In this document: positions 29,354 through 39,771 of the stretch, piece after piece | How positions within the stretch are numbered: the stretch's first letter is position 1 | Layout: each line of letters begins with the position of its first letter | Assembly (NCBI GenBank): GCA_041394885.1 | Contig: JAWKHI010000002.1 | Span: 284,546-348,545, forward strand | Direction: 5' to 3' | DNA from: DSOI01 sp041394885 | GTDB lineage: Bacteria > Acidobacteriota > Terriglobia > Bryobacterales > Bryobacteraceae | DNA: 64,000 nt | Made by a program: the position numbers and the translations under genes | Notes under the pieces: model-generated | Told to the model about the DNA's origin: nothing | The model's database searches: none | What the model saw: only the letters and a program-made list of their open reading frames with translations

Positions 29354-30199
29354 TCATGCCACCGGGTTCCGCAAGACGCCGATGCCTTCGATTTCCACTT
29401 CCACCACGTCCCCAGGCGCCATCTTGCGGGTGCTTCCAGGAGTGCCGGTGAAGATCAGATCGCCGGCGTCCAACGTCACGAATCGAGAGATCTCGCTCAC
29501 GATCGTCGCGGCGTCGAACAACAGATCGGATGTACTTTGCTCTTGCACCGTCTCGCCGTTCAGTCGCGTCCGCAGCGCGAGCTTGCCGTAGTCGAGTCCC
29601 CGCACCAGGACCGGGCCGCACGGGCCGAACGTGTCGCACCCCTTTGCGCGCCACCACTGGACGTCTTTGTCGGGCCCTCGTTGCCAATCGCGCTCGCTCA
29701 CGTCGTTGCCGCAGGTCACGCCGAAAATCGCCTTGGCGGCGTCTTCGCGGGAAACCTTCGAACAGGTTTTGCCGATCACCAGCACCAATTCGCCTTCGTA
29801 GTGCAGATTCTGCGACGTTTCCGGAATCCGGATCTCACCGCCCGGATTCTGGATGGAAGTCACCGGTTTATAGAAGATCTCGGGACGCGTCGGCGCCGGG
29901 CGCTCACCGAGGTGGCTCTTGTAGTTCAGCCCCACGGCAAACACCTTGCGCGGGGCGGCCGGCGCGAGCAATTCCACCTTGGCCAGCGGAATCGGATTGC
30001 CCGCCGCCTGGTGCTTGTCGAAGGGGTCGCCCTTGATGCGCTGCACCGCGCCGTTTTTCAGTACACCCCACGCCGCGCCGCCATTCTTTCGCCGGAACCG
30101 GACGTATCGCGTCACGCCCTTACCGGAACTCTTCGGGGGAATTCCCGCAGCTTGGAAAGCCGCATCGGCTTCTGGTTTGTTCTTGCTTTTTTTCGCCAT
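29354..30199 (-). CDS. Fumarylacetoacetate hydrolase family protein
   Basis: 281 residues. The FAH fold core runs from about residue 90: VFAVGLNYKSHLGE, then the metal-binding E-x-E motif in NLHYEGELVLVIG, ending with GVTCGNDVSERDWQ and FTGTPGSTRKMAPGDVVEVE. The family covers acylpyruvases and ring-cleavage hydratases; the exact reaction cannot be read. The first 30 residues are basic (MAKKSKNKPEAD), unusual for the family, and could be mis-started, but no better start is seen. Confidence 0.85.
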   Translation of the reverse strand: MAKKSKNKPEADAAFQAAGIPPKSSGKGVTRYVRFRRKNGGAAWGVLKNGAVQRIKGDPFDKHQAAGNPIPLAKVELLAPAAPRKVFAVGLNYKSHLGERPAPTRPEIFYKPVTSIQNPGGEIRIPETSQNLHYEGELVLVIGKTCSKVSREDAAKAIFGVTCGNDVSERDWQRGPDKDVQWWRAKGCDTFGPCGPVLVRGLDYGKLALRTRLNGETVQEQSTSDLLFDAATIVSEISRFVTLDAGDLIFTGTPGSTRKMAPGDVVEVEIEGIGVLRNPVA

Positions 30200-30305
30200 G
30201 ATAGGTGTGTGTGAGGCTACTTTGTCAGCCTACACCAAGCGGCGGCCGCACGCAGTACCATTCGTATCGGGAGACAAGCCTCGTATCATGACAGAAGCTC
30301 CTCTT

Positions 30306-31283
30306 ATGTCACAAGTAAGGAAATCCTGGATCCTGGCCGTCGCCGCCGGTGCCATTCTCACAGCCGCGCCGGTCCCCGTCATCTTCGATACCGACATGGG
30401 CAACGACATCGACGACGCACTGGCGCTCGCCGTCATCCATGCGCTCGAAAGCCGGGGCGAAGCACGGCTCCTCGCCGTCACTCTCACCAAGGACAATCGC
30501 CATGCCGCGCCCTATTGCGACCTTGTGAATCACTTCTATCGACGCGGCCACGTTCCCATCGGTGTGGTGCGCGGCGGCAAGACGCCCAAGGACAGCCCGA
30601 TGATTCAGGTCCCCGTCGAGCGCCGCCGCGCCGACGGCCGCTTCGTCTACCCGCGCTCGCTCGACGATTACCGCAATGCCCCGGAAGCGGCGGCGCTTAT
30701 TCGCGGCATTCTGGAGAGCGCCGAAGACGGCAGCGTCGTCATCGTGCAAGTGGGCTTCAGCACCAATCTCGCCCGCTTGCTCGCAATGCCCGGCGCGGTT
30801 GACCTGGTCCGACGCAAGGTCCGTCTGCTCAGTGTGATGGCCGGGGAGTTTCCAACCGGCAAAGCCGAATACAACGTCAAGACCGACATTCCAGCCGCGT
30901 CGCGCGTCTTCGCCGATTGGCCCACTCCGATCGTCGCCAGCGGCTTTGAGATCGGGAAGGCCATCCTTTATCCAGCCGCGAGTATCCAGCAGGACTTCGG
31001 CTACGTCGAAAACCATCCCGTTGCCGAGGCCTACCGGAACTATCAGAAGATGCCTTATGACCGGCCCACCTGGGACCTCACCGCCGTGCTCTACGCTCTC
31101 CGTCCCAACCGCGATTACTTTTCTCTGTCGGCCGCCGGAACCATTCGCGTCGACGCCGAAGGCAAGACCACGCTCGAGCCATCGGCATCCGGGCGGCACC
31201 GCTATTTGATCGTGAACGAGCAGCAGAAAGCGCGTACGCTCGAGGCTTTGGTCCAACTGGCCAGTCAGCCTCCGGTCGATTGA
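30306..31283 (+). CDS. Exported nucleoside hydrolase family protein
   Basis: About 325 residues from the ATG at 30306; an in-frame ATG at 30288 is an alternative. The N-terminus MSQVRKSWILAVAAGAILTA is a signal peptide. The hallmark PVPVIFDTDMGNDIDDALAL, the D-x-D-x-x-x-D-D calcium site, follows directly. It probably cleaves N-glycosidic bonds of nucleosides or related compounds outside the cytoplasm. The next gene starts one base after its stop. Confidence 0.82.
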   Translation: MSQVRKSWILAVAAGAILTAAPVPVIFDTDMGNDIDDALALAVIHALESRGEARLLAVTLTKDNRHAAPYCDLVNHFYRRGHVPIGVVRGGKTPKDSPMIQVPVERRRADGRFVYPRSLDDYRNAPEAAALIRGILESAEDGSVVIVQVGFSTNLARLLAMPGAVDLVRRKVRLLSVMAGEFPTGKAEYNVKTDIPAASRVFADWPTPIVASGFEIGKAILYPAASIQQDFGYVENHPVAEAYRNYQKMPYDRPTWDLTAVLYALRPNRDYFSLSAAGTIRVDAEGKTTLEPSASGRHRYLIVNEQQKARTLEALVQLASQPPVD

Positions 31284-31284
31284 C

Positions 31285-33357
31285 ATGACCACGGCCGCGC
31301 TGTTCGCCTTCCTCGCCCTGCAACCGGCGGTCGATCAGGCGTTCGAGAATGTGCGCGGCGCGGCCGTGGTGCTCGACATTCCTACCGGCAGGATACTAGC
31401 CGTCCACAACCGCGCGCTCGCGGAGAATCATCGCGCCGCGCCGGGGTCAACCATCAAGCCATTCGTTCTGGCTGGGCTCATCCAGGCTAACCGTTGGGCG
31501 CCCAAGACGGCGCTGGTTTGCGGGCGCTCTCTCTCCATCGGCGCACGCAAACTCGATTGCAGCCACCCGCCGCTACCCGGTGCTCTGGATGCCTCGGACG
31601 CGATCGCGTTTTCCTGCAATCACTACTTTGCGAGCGTAGCCGGCCGCGTGGGCGTGGCGGCGGTGGCCGAAGCTGTCACTGCTTTCGGGTTCTCCGCTGC
31701 CCGCGGCGTCGATCCCCGGCTGTTGGCGCTGGGAGACCGGGGCGTCGAAACCACGCCGCTCGAACTCGCAAGGGCGTTCGCGCGTCTGGCCCGGCTCCGC
31801 TCCGATGCTCGCTACGCGTCCGTCTGGAAAGGGCTCGTCGATGCCGTGGAAGCCGGCACAGGGCAACTCGCCGCCGTGCCAGGGCTCTCCATCGCCGGGA
31901 AGACCGGCACTACCGCCACACACGCCTGGTTCGCCGCTCTAGCCCCCGCCGCTCGCCCGGAGGTGGCAGTCGTCGTCTTCACCCGGCAGGGCCGTGGTGG
32001 CGGCACGGCGGCCCCCATCGCCGGGCGGATCCTCGGCGCCTGGGCCAGCACCGATACCGCCGCGCGCACCGTCAACGTGCAACACCGCCGCGTCGCCGTG
32101 GAAGAGTATGTGGCCGGCGTGCTGGCCGGCGAAGCCAGTCACGTCACCGAGCCGGAAGCGCTCGCGGCCTACGCAGTACTGGCGCGGACTTTCGCGTTCA
32201 AAAACCCCGGACGGCATTCCGCCGAAGGCTACGACGTCTGCGCCGGTACGCACTGCCAGCGCTATCGCCCCGCTGGGGTCACGGCGCGTCTCGAGCAGAC
32301 GGCCGCGGTCACCGAAGGTGAGATCTTGTGGTACCAAGGCCGTCCCGCGGATGTCTTCTACCATCAGCACTGCGGCGGAACCACCGAAGCCGCGCACGAT
32401 GTCTGGCCCGCCATGCGCCGCCCCTATCTGGTTAGCCGGCCTGATTCCTTCTGCGTCGCGCGCGGGCGGCCCTCCTGGCGCGCGGAGATCGAAGCGCGCG
32501 AGTTTAGCATCGCCGCCCGGTCGCCTTCCGGCCGTGTCACCCAAGTGCGTCTCGACGGGCGTCTGGTCGCTTTCGATGAGTTTCAATCCGGCACAGGCTC
32601 CAAAGTGCGCAGCGCGCTGTTTCAGGTGCGCGGCGGCGGCGGACGGTTCCAATTGGAAGGCTACGGCGCCGGGCACGGCGTGGGCCTGTGTCACTCCGGT
32701 GCCATCGAACGCGCCCGCGCCGGTCACGGCTACCGCCGGATCCTCGACTTCTATTTCCCCGGCGCCAAGGCCGGCATCACCGCGCAGGGGCTCGGATGGT
32801 CGCGCCGTTCCGGAGAGCGCATCGAGCTCTGGTCCGTGGAACCCGGCCGCGACGAGTCTCTGCTCGGCGCCGCCGCGGAGGCATTGCGCGCGGCCGAGGC
32901 CCGCTTCGGCGCGCGGCTCGAGTCCCGGCCCGTCCTGCGCGTCTACCCGGACGTGGCGGTATTTCGGGACGCCACCGGTGAACCGGGGTGGGTGTTGGCC
33001 AGCACCGTCGGGCGCACCATCCGCCTTCGCCGCGAAGGCGCGCGGGCGTTGTTCCACGAATTCCTGCACATGCTCTGCGGCGAACGTACCCGCGCCGCTC
33101 TCCCCGATTGGTTCCGCGAAGGGCTGGTGCTCTACCTCGAGAACCCGTCGACTTCCACCGCTTCCCCGAGCGATGCGTCGCTGCGTGACGCGGCCAGCGA
33201 GGCCGGAATGCGCGCCGCCTACCGGAGCGCGAAGGGCCGCGTGGGTGCCCTCGTCGCGCGTTACGGCAGAGACGCCGTGCTCGGTTGGCTCTCGAGCGGC
33301 TTGCCCTCAGAAGTCGCCGCCAACAGATTCAACCAGGCCAACACCACCAGCAAGTAA
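31285..33357 (+). CDS. Three-domain envelope protein: penicillin-binding-type domain, SpoIID domain, zinc-peptidase domain
   Basis: 690 residues. A short N-terminal hydrophobic stretch may be a signal peptide. A compact transpeptidase-type domain has S55-T-I-K58 (GSTIKP), S110-C-N112 and K206-T-G208 (AGKTGTT), the three serine-acyltransferase motifs, in about 160 residues instead of 250 or more. A SpoIID domain (about 265-500) has EYVAGVLAGEASHV, with the putative catalytic Glu283, AYAVLARTFAF, GTHCQRY and EGYGAGHGVGLCHSGAIE. A gluzincin-like site, H591-E-F-L-H595 with PDWFREGL after it, ends the protein. It may link, trim and process peptidoglycan, which is inference. It follows the nucleoside hydrolase by one base and overlaps the convergent membrane gene by 97 bp. 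Confidence 0.8.
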   Translation: MTTAALFAFLALQPAVDQAFENVRGAAVVLDIPTGRILAVHNRALAENHRAAPGSTIKPFVLAGLIQANRWAPKTALVCGRSLSIGARKLDCSHPPLPGALDASDAIAFSCNHYFASVAGRVGVAAVAEAVTAFGFSAARGVDPRLLALGDRGVETTPLELARAFARLARLRSDARYASVWKGLVDAVEAGTGQLAAVPGLSIAGKTGTTATHAWFAALAPAARPEVAVVVFTRQGRGGGTAAPIAGRILGAWASTDTAARTVNVQHRRVAVEEYVAGVLAGEASHVTEPEALAAYAVLARTFAFKNPGRHSAEGYDVCAGTHCQRYRPAGVTARLEQTAAVTEGEILWYQGRPADVFYHQHCGGTTEAAHDVWPAMRRPYLVSRPDSFCVARGRPSWRAEIEAREFSIAARSPSGRVTQVRLDGRLVAFDEFQSGTGSKVRSALFQVRGGGGRFQLEGYGAGHGVGLCHSGAIERARAGHGYRRILDFYFPGAKAGITAQGLGWSRRSGERIELWSVEPGRDESLLGAAAEALRAAEARFGARLESRPVLRVYPDVAVFRDATGEPGWVLASTVGRTIRLRREGARALFHEFLHMLCGERTRAALPDWFREGLVLYLENPSTSTASPSDASLRDAASEAGMRAAYRSAKGRVGALVARYGRDAVLGWLSSGLPSEVAANRFNQANTTSK

Positions 33358-33707
33358 CCCGCGCCCCACCGTATCGCCATGCTGGCCGCTTGCGCCGTGA
33401 ATCCCGTGAACTCCGGCACCCACCACACCAGCCAATACGCAATCGCGAGAGCAGCCAGCAATACGAGCACGGAGATCACGCCGCCCATGGCGCCCGCGCG
33501 TTCCCCAGACGCCAACCGCTGCCGCGCCCGCCGCGTCAGCACAACCGCGCCCGACGCCAGCAGCGCCACGGTGGCCACCGACAGCAGCAACGCCAGGCCC
33601 CCCGTTTCCGCGAATCCGAGCCACCAATAGAACACCGCGCCCAACGCGGCGTATCCAATCGCGCTCTCGGCGATCACCCCCGGGGCTCGCAGCACGCGCG
33701 CGATCAT
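33261..33707 (-). CDS. Small polytopic membrane protein
   Basis: 148 residues with four helices (about 17-36, 42-60, 78-98, 112-132). Trp-rich (YWWLGF, YWLVWWVPEF). Its ATG overlaps the stop of the alpha-2-macroglobulin gene (ATGA), so it belongs to that operon. The last 97 bp overlap the end of the convergent fusion gene. Function unknown. Confidence 0.6.
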   Translation of the reverse strand: MIARVLRAPGVIAESAIGYAALGAVFYWWLGFAETGGLALLLSVATVALLASGAVVLTRRARQRLASGERAGAMGGVISVLVLLAALAIAYWLVWWVPEFTGFTAQAASMAIRWGAGYLLVVLAWLNLLAATSEGKPLESQPSTASLP

Positions 33708-36700
33708 CGGCTCACCTCCAGCGTCTGCGCCGCCGAGACGGCGTACAGGTCCGGCTCGTACATCGGCTCCACGCGCGCCGGGCTCACGCGATACTCGCCC
33801 GGATTCACCATCTTGATGAGATAGACGTATGTGGAGTCGCGATCCTCGGCGTAGGTCTGGAAGAACACGGCGCGGTCATCGCGGTACTCACGCCGCGTGA
33901 AATAGTAGCCCCACCAGTCCGGCTTCTGGTCCATCTCGTAGAGGTTGTCGCGCTCCACGATCTCCGCTCCCGACGGGATCGGATCCTCGATCATCAGGTA
34001 GCGCCATTGGCCCCCGCTCCGCACCCGCAGCCGCACCGCGATCACATCGCCCGCCGACGCCTTTCCTTCGAACGGCTCCATCCGGTGTACGATCTTCCCA
34101 TCGCGCGGCTCCGGCGTCAGCTTGTAGTAAGCGCGCTCCACCGAAAGCGAACGCGATCCCCGCATCGCGCCCGCCGTGTTCGCCGAGTAGTGAGACCCGC
34201 GTGCGGACCAATACACCCGCCCCGCGCCGGACCGGCTCACCCTGATCTTGTTGTCTCCCTCGCCGAGCGCCGCCGAAGCTACCTCCAGCGTCGCCGGCGT
34301 CAGCGGATCCTCCGCGCTGAACCGTTTCGTGAGAACCTGCTTGCCGTTCACTTCCACGTTCACCGTGAAATCCGGCTTCAGCTCTCCGCTTGCCTTCATG
34401 TAGCCCGTGAGCCCGTAAATCACCATCGCCGTCTGCTTGGTGGAGTTCCAGTAGTAACCCTGGCTGCGATGATTCACCAGATACGCCGCCGCCTTGGCCA
34501 GCAATTCGCTCCCGGGCTTCCGCGCCGTCAATAGCCTCAATACGGACGCCGTCGCTTCCGGCGTCGTGTCGGTGTAGATATGCATCAAGTCGTCGGCATC
34601 CTGCGGCCAGGACGCTTCGAGCGTGGTGACGCGCGCCGACCGTTCCAATTCGTCCGCGATCGTGGCCGCGCGCGGATCCTGCACCGCATCCAGTGCAAGA
34701 CCGAGCAGCGCCGCGCCATACGGCTTCAGCTTGCCGCGCTGCTCGAACAGGCGGTTCAGGCGGCCCGTATCCGGGTGCCGGGCCTCCGCCAAGGCATACG
34801 CCGCGTAGGCCTGCAGATCCAGCGGTTCCTTGGATACGTTTGCGCGGGCCAGCCAGGCGGCGCCGCGCGCCACCCTGTCCTCGTCCACGTTCTGTCCCGC
34901 AACCATCGCCTGCGCCAGCCCGGTCACCACGTAGGACGTCATGAAGAGGTCGGTGTCGTCGGTCTTCCACCAGCCCCAGCCGCCGTCCTCGTGTTGGAAG
35001 TCATACAGCCGGTCCAGACCCGCCTGGATCTTCTTCTTCAGTTCCGCCTCGTCCACCCGAGCCTTCAATCCCAGCGAGCGCGTCGCCTGCGACACGATAA
35101 TGTTCGGCACGAAACTCGACATCGTCTGTTCGGTGCACCCGTACGGATAGGCCGTCAGATAGTCGAGCGCTTCGAAGACGGTTCCGCCCACCGACGGCGC
35201 CACCGACAGTTCGATCCGCCGGGAACCCGGCTCGGCGTCCGGCGGAAAAGCGAGCGTCGTCTCCGCGCTCGAATCACTGCCGCCGAACGATCCGCCGCGG
35301 GACTCGGTCTTGCGCACTCCGAAAGGAATCACCGGCACGGTTAGCTCGATTGCGTCGGACTCTTCATCGCTCAACGCCTTGCCCAGAAGCACCGCTTCGG
35401 TCCCCGGCGGCGCCTTCACCCGGAAATCCGCCGTCGCGGTGCCGCGGCTCGGAACCGTGATGTCTTGCGTCCGGCCCCACCATCTCAGGCCCTTGGCTTC
35501 GAGTGAGACGCGGACGCGCTTTTCGTTTGGCAAATAATTCTGCACGATCGCTGTCACCGTCATCGTGTCGCCTTGGCCGGGCGCGGCGTCGATAGCCGGA
35601 TCAACAGATTCTTCCGCACGATCACGCGATCCACCGCACTGCCCACCTTGGTGTCCGCCGTCACTCCGCGCGCCGTGGCCCGCCACGTGGTCAATGAATC
35701 CGGATACTCGAACTTCACCTCGCCCCGGCCGCTGGCATCGGTGCGAACCAGCGCGGACCAGAACGCCGTATCGGGAAACGCCTTGCGCACCTTCGGCTGC
35801 ACCAGCCGGTCCGGCTTCAACTGCGCGAAGGGACGGTCCGGACGCATCCGCGCCAGTTGCATCCGCCGCTTTCCGGCCTCGCCCTGGAAGTAGTAATTGA
35901 GAGACGAATCCATGCTCACCCGGTTGTACTCGCGTCCGTAGAAGAAGCCGCGTATGTCAGGAGCGCCGTCTGGCCGGATGGCGTAGATCGCCTCGTCCAC
36001 CACGCCGACGCTCACTTCCGCGCTCACCGCCTTTCCGGCCACCGTCTTGGTTTCCACCGTGTAGACGGCTGGCTCACCCGGCTTGAACTGCGGTTTCGAT
36101 GGTGTCAACTTCACGTCCAGGTAGTGCTCCACCGGGGGAACTTTGATGAGGCGCGATCCCTGCGCCATCTCCCCGTCCCGCATCATCACCGCGGAAACAT
36201 AAAAATTCGGCGCATACTCGCGAGCCACGGGAAATTCCACCGTCACCGACGACTCCTTCGCCGTCACGAAATGGGACCCGTGTACCGTCTGCCCCTCGGC
36301 CGTCACCCATAGGTGCGACCCTGGCTGCGTCACGATCAACACTTTCGCCACATCCCCCGGTGCATAGGATTTCTTGTCCGGGATCAGCTGAATCCGTTGT
36401 TGCGAGGAATACCAGGACCCGGCGCCGCCCGAAACCCACGCCCACGCCCGGTCAGAAACCGCGCGGCCTTCCGGCGTTCTTGACTCCACCATTGCCACGT
36501 AAGACCCGCCTTCGAGCACAGCCTCGGCCACCGCGGTGCCGTCCGGGCCCGTCGCACCCGTCATCGTCGACGTCAGCTTGCCCTTGCGCGCCTGCCAATT
36601 CCACTGCCTGACTTCCACTCGATACACGGCGTTCGGCACTGGCTTGCCGTCATAGTCCTTCGCCGAGATCGTGAACCGTGCCCGTTCCCCGGGGTCATAG

Positions 36701-38328
36701 ACGTACTTGTTCGCCTGGATCTCCACGAAGTAATCGCCGATCGTCGCCACCACGAATCCCGCACCCGCGATTTCGCGGCCCGCCGCGTCGGTCACCCGCG
36801 CCTCCACCCGGTAGCGCATATCGTTCTCGTCGGCCGATGTCTTGAACCGCACCGTCGCTTTCCCGTCGGCGTCCAGGACCCCCGTGCCCTCATCCACCTG
36901 CTCGCGCTGCACCCATGGAGAATCTTCATCGGAATCGCCGCCGGTTTCGCTGTCGTCGTCGGGATCGCGATACGGCGCCCAATAGCGCGATTTATGCACC
37001 ACGTACTTCAGCCTCGCATTCGCCACCGGCTCGCCATAGAAGTACCGCGCGTCCACTTCCGCTTCCAGTTCACGGCCCTGCACCACGCGCGGGCGCGCTG
37101 CCTTTACGCGTACGTCGTACTCCGGCTTGCGATACTCCTCCACGTGGAATCCGCCCTGATACGAGGACTCCGCCGTACGCACCTCAATGCCGTAGTAGCC
37201 GAGCGCTGCTTTGGCCGGCACCACGAACTTGCCCTCGATGGTCCCCATGTTCGATAGGGTGTGCGTGGCGCGATGGATCGGATCGCCCTCGCCCTGCACT
37301 TCGACCCGGACGTCTCGGTCGGCCGGCAGGCGGAAGCCCTTGTTGTCCCGATCCCTGAGAATCGCCCGGTAGTGCACCGTGTGCCCCGGACGATACACAG
37401 GCCGGTCTGTGTAAATGTATGCCTTGCGATTGCTCCCTTCGTCGTGGGTGAGGTTTCCGCCGTAGGTGGAAATCGCCGCGAAGTCGGAACTGGCTTTGGC
37501 CAGCACCAGAACGGATTCCAGCTGCTTTTCCGTCACCGCCATTTCCGCGTACCCGTCGCGATTCGTGCGCGCCTCGCCAAGCCGCTGCCGGTCGGAATTG
37601 GCGAACACCGTCACCGGCGTATCGGCCACCGGCGCGCCTGTGTCCCGCCGCACCAGGCGGCTCAGCAGCCGCCCCTCGCTGGATTTGATCAGCAGAGCCA
37701 CCTCGCTGATGGAAACCACCGTGTAGGCCTGCAGCGCCCCGTTGGTGGCCTCCACCAGGTACACACCTTTTTCCGCCGCCGGAATTTTTATGTTGGCCGA
37801 GTTCCAGCGATCCTTCGTTTCGATCGCCTGCTCCCAGCTCTTCACCAGTTGCTGCGAATTGAGCAGCGGCACGTCGGCGAAGGTCTGCACGTTCCGCGGC
37901 GCCGTCGAAACAGGCTTCGCCGGCTCGCCTTCCCTCCATGCGCGGATCGTACCCCGGGAGTCCGGCGTGAACTGCGCCCGCGCCACATCGCGCAAACGGG
38001 ACCGCCATGCCGATTTCCAGCGCCGCACCTTCTCGAGCAGCGTCCGGTCGCCCGCGCGCCGCGGCGGACGCTGCCCGCCGAAATGGTGATCGTCTTCCAG
38101 CTTCAGGAAGAACGCCTCCGGGTCGGAAACGCGATACAGCCGGAACTGCAGCCGTTTCACGTTTTGTGCCCACAGCGAGATCGAGGGAGATTCTCCCGGT
38201 GCATACGTCTTCCCGCTCGACAGCGAAAAATACGACGCGCTCTCGTCTTCCTGCGCCACCGTCGGCGCCACCAGCATCAGCATCGCCAGCATCGGCGCCA
38301 CCGGCAACGCCATCCAGCGTTTTTTCAA
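33704..38328 (-). pseudogene. Alpha-2-macroglobulin family gene, full length but with one-base frameshift
   Basis: Two frames join to one 1541-residue protein. The first runs from TTG 38328 (TTGA overlap with DUF1175) through the signal peptide MKKRWMALPVAPMLAMLMLV, then MG domains with YIYTDRPVYRPGHTVHYRAI, SVGVVDEAIYAIRPDG and YPDSLTTWRATARGVT, up to NLLIRLSTPR. It then stops at 35560. The family continues in a second frame: GDTMTVTAIVQNYLPNEKRV, then the thioester site GCTEQTMSSF (35126-35137, Cys1065-Thr-Glu-Gln1068 after repair), then the terpenoid-like toroid and the receptor-like end, to 33704. One added C in the run at 35579-35581 (GGG on the plus strand) gives a seamless join. The family traps proteases in the periplasm. 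DUF1175 is a common partner. Confidence 0.85.
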
Positions 38329-39095
38329 TCGCGAAGTATGTTCCAACGGTAGACTCCCAGGAAATTCGAATTGCCGTCGACGGGGCGCCATCGCGGTTCC
38401 GGATGCGCGGACAGTTCCGCGACCGACGGCCGGCGCATCTCACCCGGATAGTCCGCCGACGGGCCCGTATGGTACACCACATACGGACCATCGGCCGATT
38501 CCTCGATCCGGCTCGCGCCGAGCACCGCCATCACGTGATACGGCATGTCTTGTGCCAATTGCCGGTAAAACAGCAGATCGCCCGGCAACGCCTCCGCCAG
38601 ATCGCGCGACACCAAATGCGTGTTCCACTCGCGCAGTGTCCGGGCGTCCGCAAATTGTGCAAATTCGTCAACACCCGTCCGGAACAAATTCGCTCCGATC
38701 GGCGTATGCGGATATTGATACTTGGATACGGAGGGCAACGGCGGCGGCCACCGCAGTCCCAGGCCGGAGGCCCATTCTCCGTCGTGCTTTCGCAGCGCTT
38801 CCCGGTAGGCATAACGCACCAGGGCGGAACAATCGGTCACATCGCGCGGCAGCGCGCTCGTGTCGCGAAAGAACGCTTCTTCGGCCAGGTAGGCAAACCA
38901 CAGCCGGAACGCATCCCGGTCCGCCGCGGTATCGAGGTGCAACGCCTGTTCCCGTCCGGCCGCGTCCACCGGCACGGCATCGGGCCGCTCCAACGGGCGC
39001 CGGTTATTGGAGCGGGGAACACTACCCCGCTCGACGATGTGCCCGAGGCCGAGCACTACCGCCAGTCCTCCAGCGATCACGAAAATGCTTCTCAT
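38325..39095 (-). CDS. DUF1175 exported protein
   Basis: 256 residues with an N-terminal signal anchor (IFVIAGGLAVVLGLG). Conserved blocks include DVTDCSALVRYAYREAL, where the Cys suggests an NlpC/P60-like fold, DLLFYRQLAQDMPYHVMAVLG with its His, and VYHTGP. Cys-His pairs of this type give amidase or peptidase activity in P60-like proteins, which is inference. In Enterobacteria the same family (YfaT) lies next to an alpha-2-macroglobulin (YfaS), as here. Its stop overlaps the start of the alpha-2-macroglobulin gene. Confidence 0.8.
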   Translation of the reverse strand: MRSIFVIAGGLAVVLGLGHIVERGSVPRSNNRRPLERPDAVPVDAAGREQALHLDTAADRDAFRLWFAYLAEEAFFRDTSALPRDVTDCSALVRYAYREALRKHDGEWASGLGLRWPPPLPSVSKYQYPHTPIGANLFRTGVDEFAQFADARTLREWNTHLVSRDLAEALPGDLLFYRQLAQDMPYHVMAVLGASRIEESADGPYVVYHTGPSADYPGEMRRPSVAELSAHPEPRWRPVDGNSNFLGVYRWNILRD

Positions 39096-39152
39096 CGGTG
39101 CGCAACGCGCTCAGGTTCGCTCGATTATACCGTGCTAGACTGCGAGTAAGTA

Positions 39153-39551
39153 ATGTCGAAAACCTCTGTTCCGATTGTCCAATGGCTGCCCGCGGTGGCC
39201 CTGGCGTGGGCGATCCCAGGCGGTGGCCACCTCCTGCTTAAACGCCGCACCCGCGGATTGCTGCTGTTCGGATGCGTGCTGATCGCCTTCGTAGCGGGCC
39301 TCCTGATGCGCGGCGCGCTGTTTGAGCCCCAAACGGGAGACCTGTTCACCACCCTCATCTATTGTGGCGGCTTCATCGGCAATCTGGCTTCCGGAGTCCT
39401 CTACCTGCTCACCGTCATGATGGGTTACAACCAGCCGGACCTGGCCGGCCACGTCCATGACTACGGTACCAAGTTTCTCGTTGGAGCCGGTCTTATGAAT
39501 GTGCTCGCCATGGTGGATGCGTACGAAATCGCCGCCGGCAAGAAGAGCTGA
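39153..39551 (+). CDS. Membrane protein of DUF6677-like type
   Basis: 132 residues, four helices. It has the motif AWAIPGGGHLLLKRRTRGLLLF, shortened here to GGGHLLLKRRTRG, which is typical of small membrane proteins that co-occur with envelope genes in acidobacteria. A promoter-like TAGACT lies in the 57-bp divergent gap. It is followed 10 bp later by another small membrane gene. Function unknown. Confidence 0.6.
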   Translation: MSKTSVPIVQWLPAVALAWAIPGGGHLLLKRRTRGLLLFGCVLIAFVAGLLMRGALFEPQTGDLFTTLIYCGGFIGNLASGVLYLLTVMMGYNQPDLAGHVHDYGTKFLVGAGLMNVLAMVDAYEIAAGKKS

Positions 39552-39560
39552 GAATCTGAC

Positions 39561-39746
39561 ATGCCCAAGATGAATCTCTCCCATCTCGAAGCGAGCCTGC
39601 TGTTTGCCGCCTTGGCCTCGGTGGTGCTCGGCATCGTGACCAAACAGACGGACCATGAGCGGCTGATGTACGGGATCTACTGTTTCGGATGCTTCCTGGC
39701 GGCTCTGTTCGGCCTCGGCTGGCTGATGTACTTCGGCCACGGGTAA
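39561..39746 (+). CDS. Very small membrane protein
   Basis: 61 residues with two hydrophobic helices (about 10-27 and 38-55), linked by KQTDHERLMYGI. Small size, plausible spacing after the previous gene and a hydrophobic profile support it. Function unknown. Confidence 0.5.
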   Translation: MPKMNLSHLEASLLFAALASVVLGIVTKQTDHERLMYGIYCFGCFLAALFGLGWLMYFGHG

Positions 39747-39771
39747 GCCGAGCCCGTTCTCTACGCCGCGC

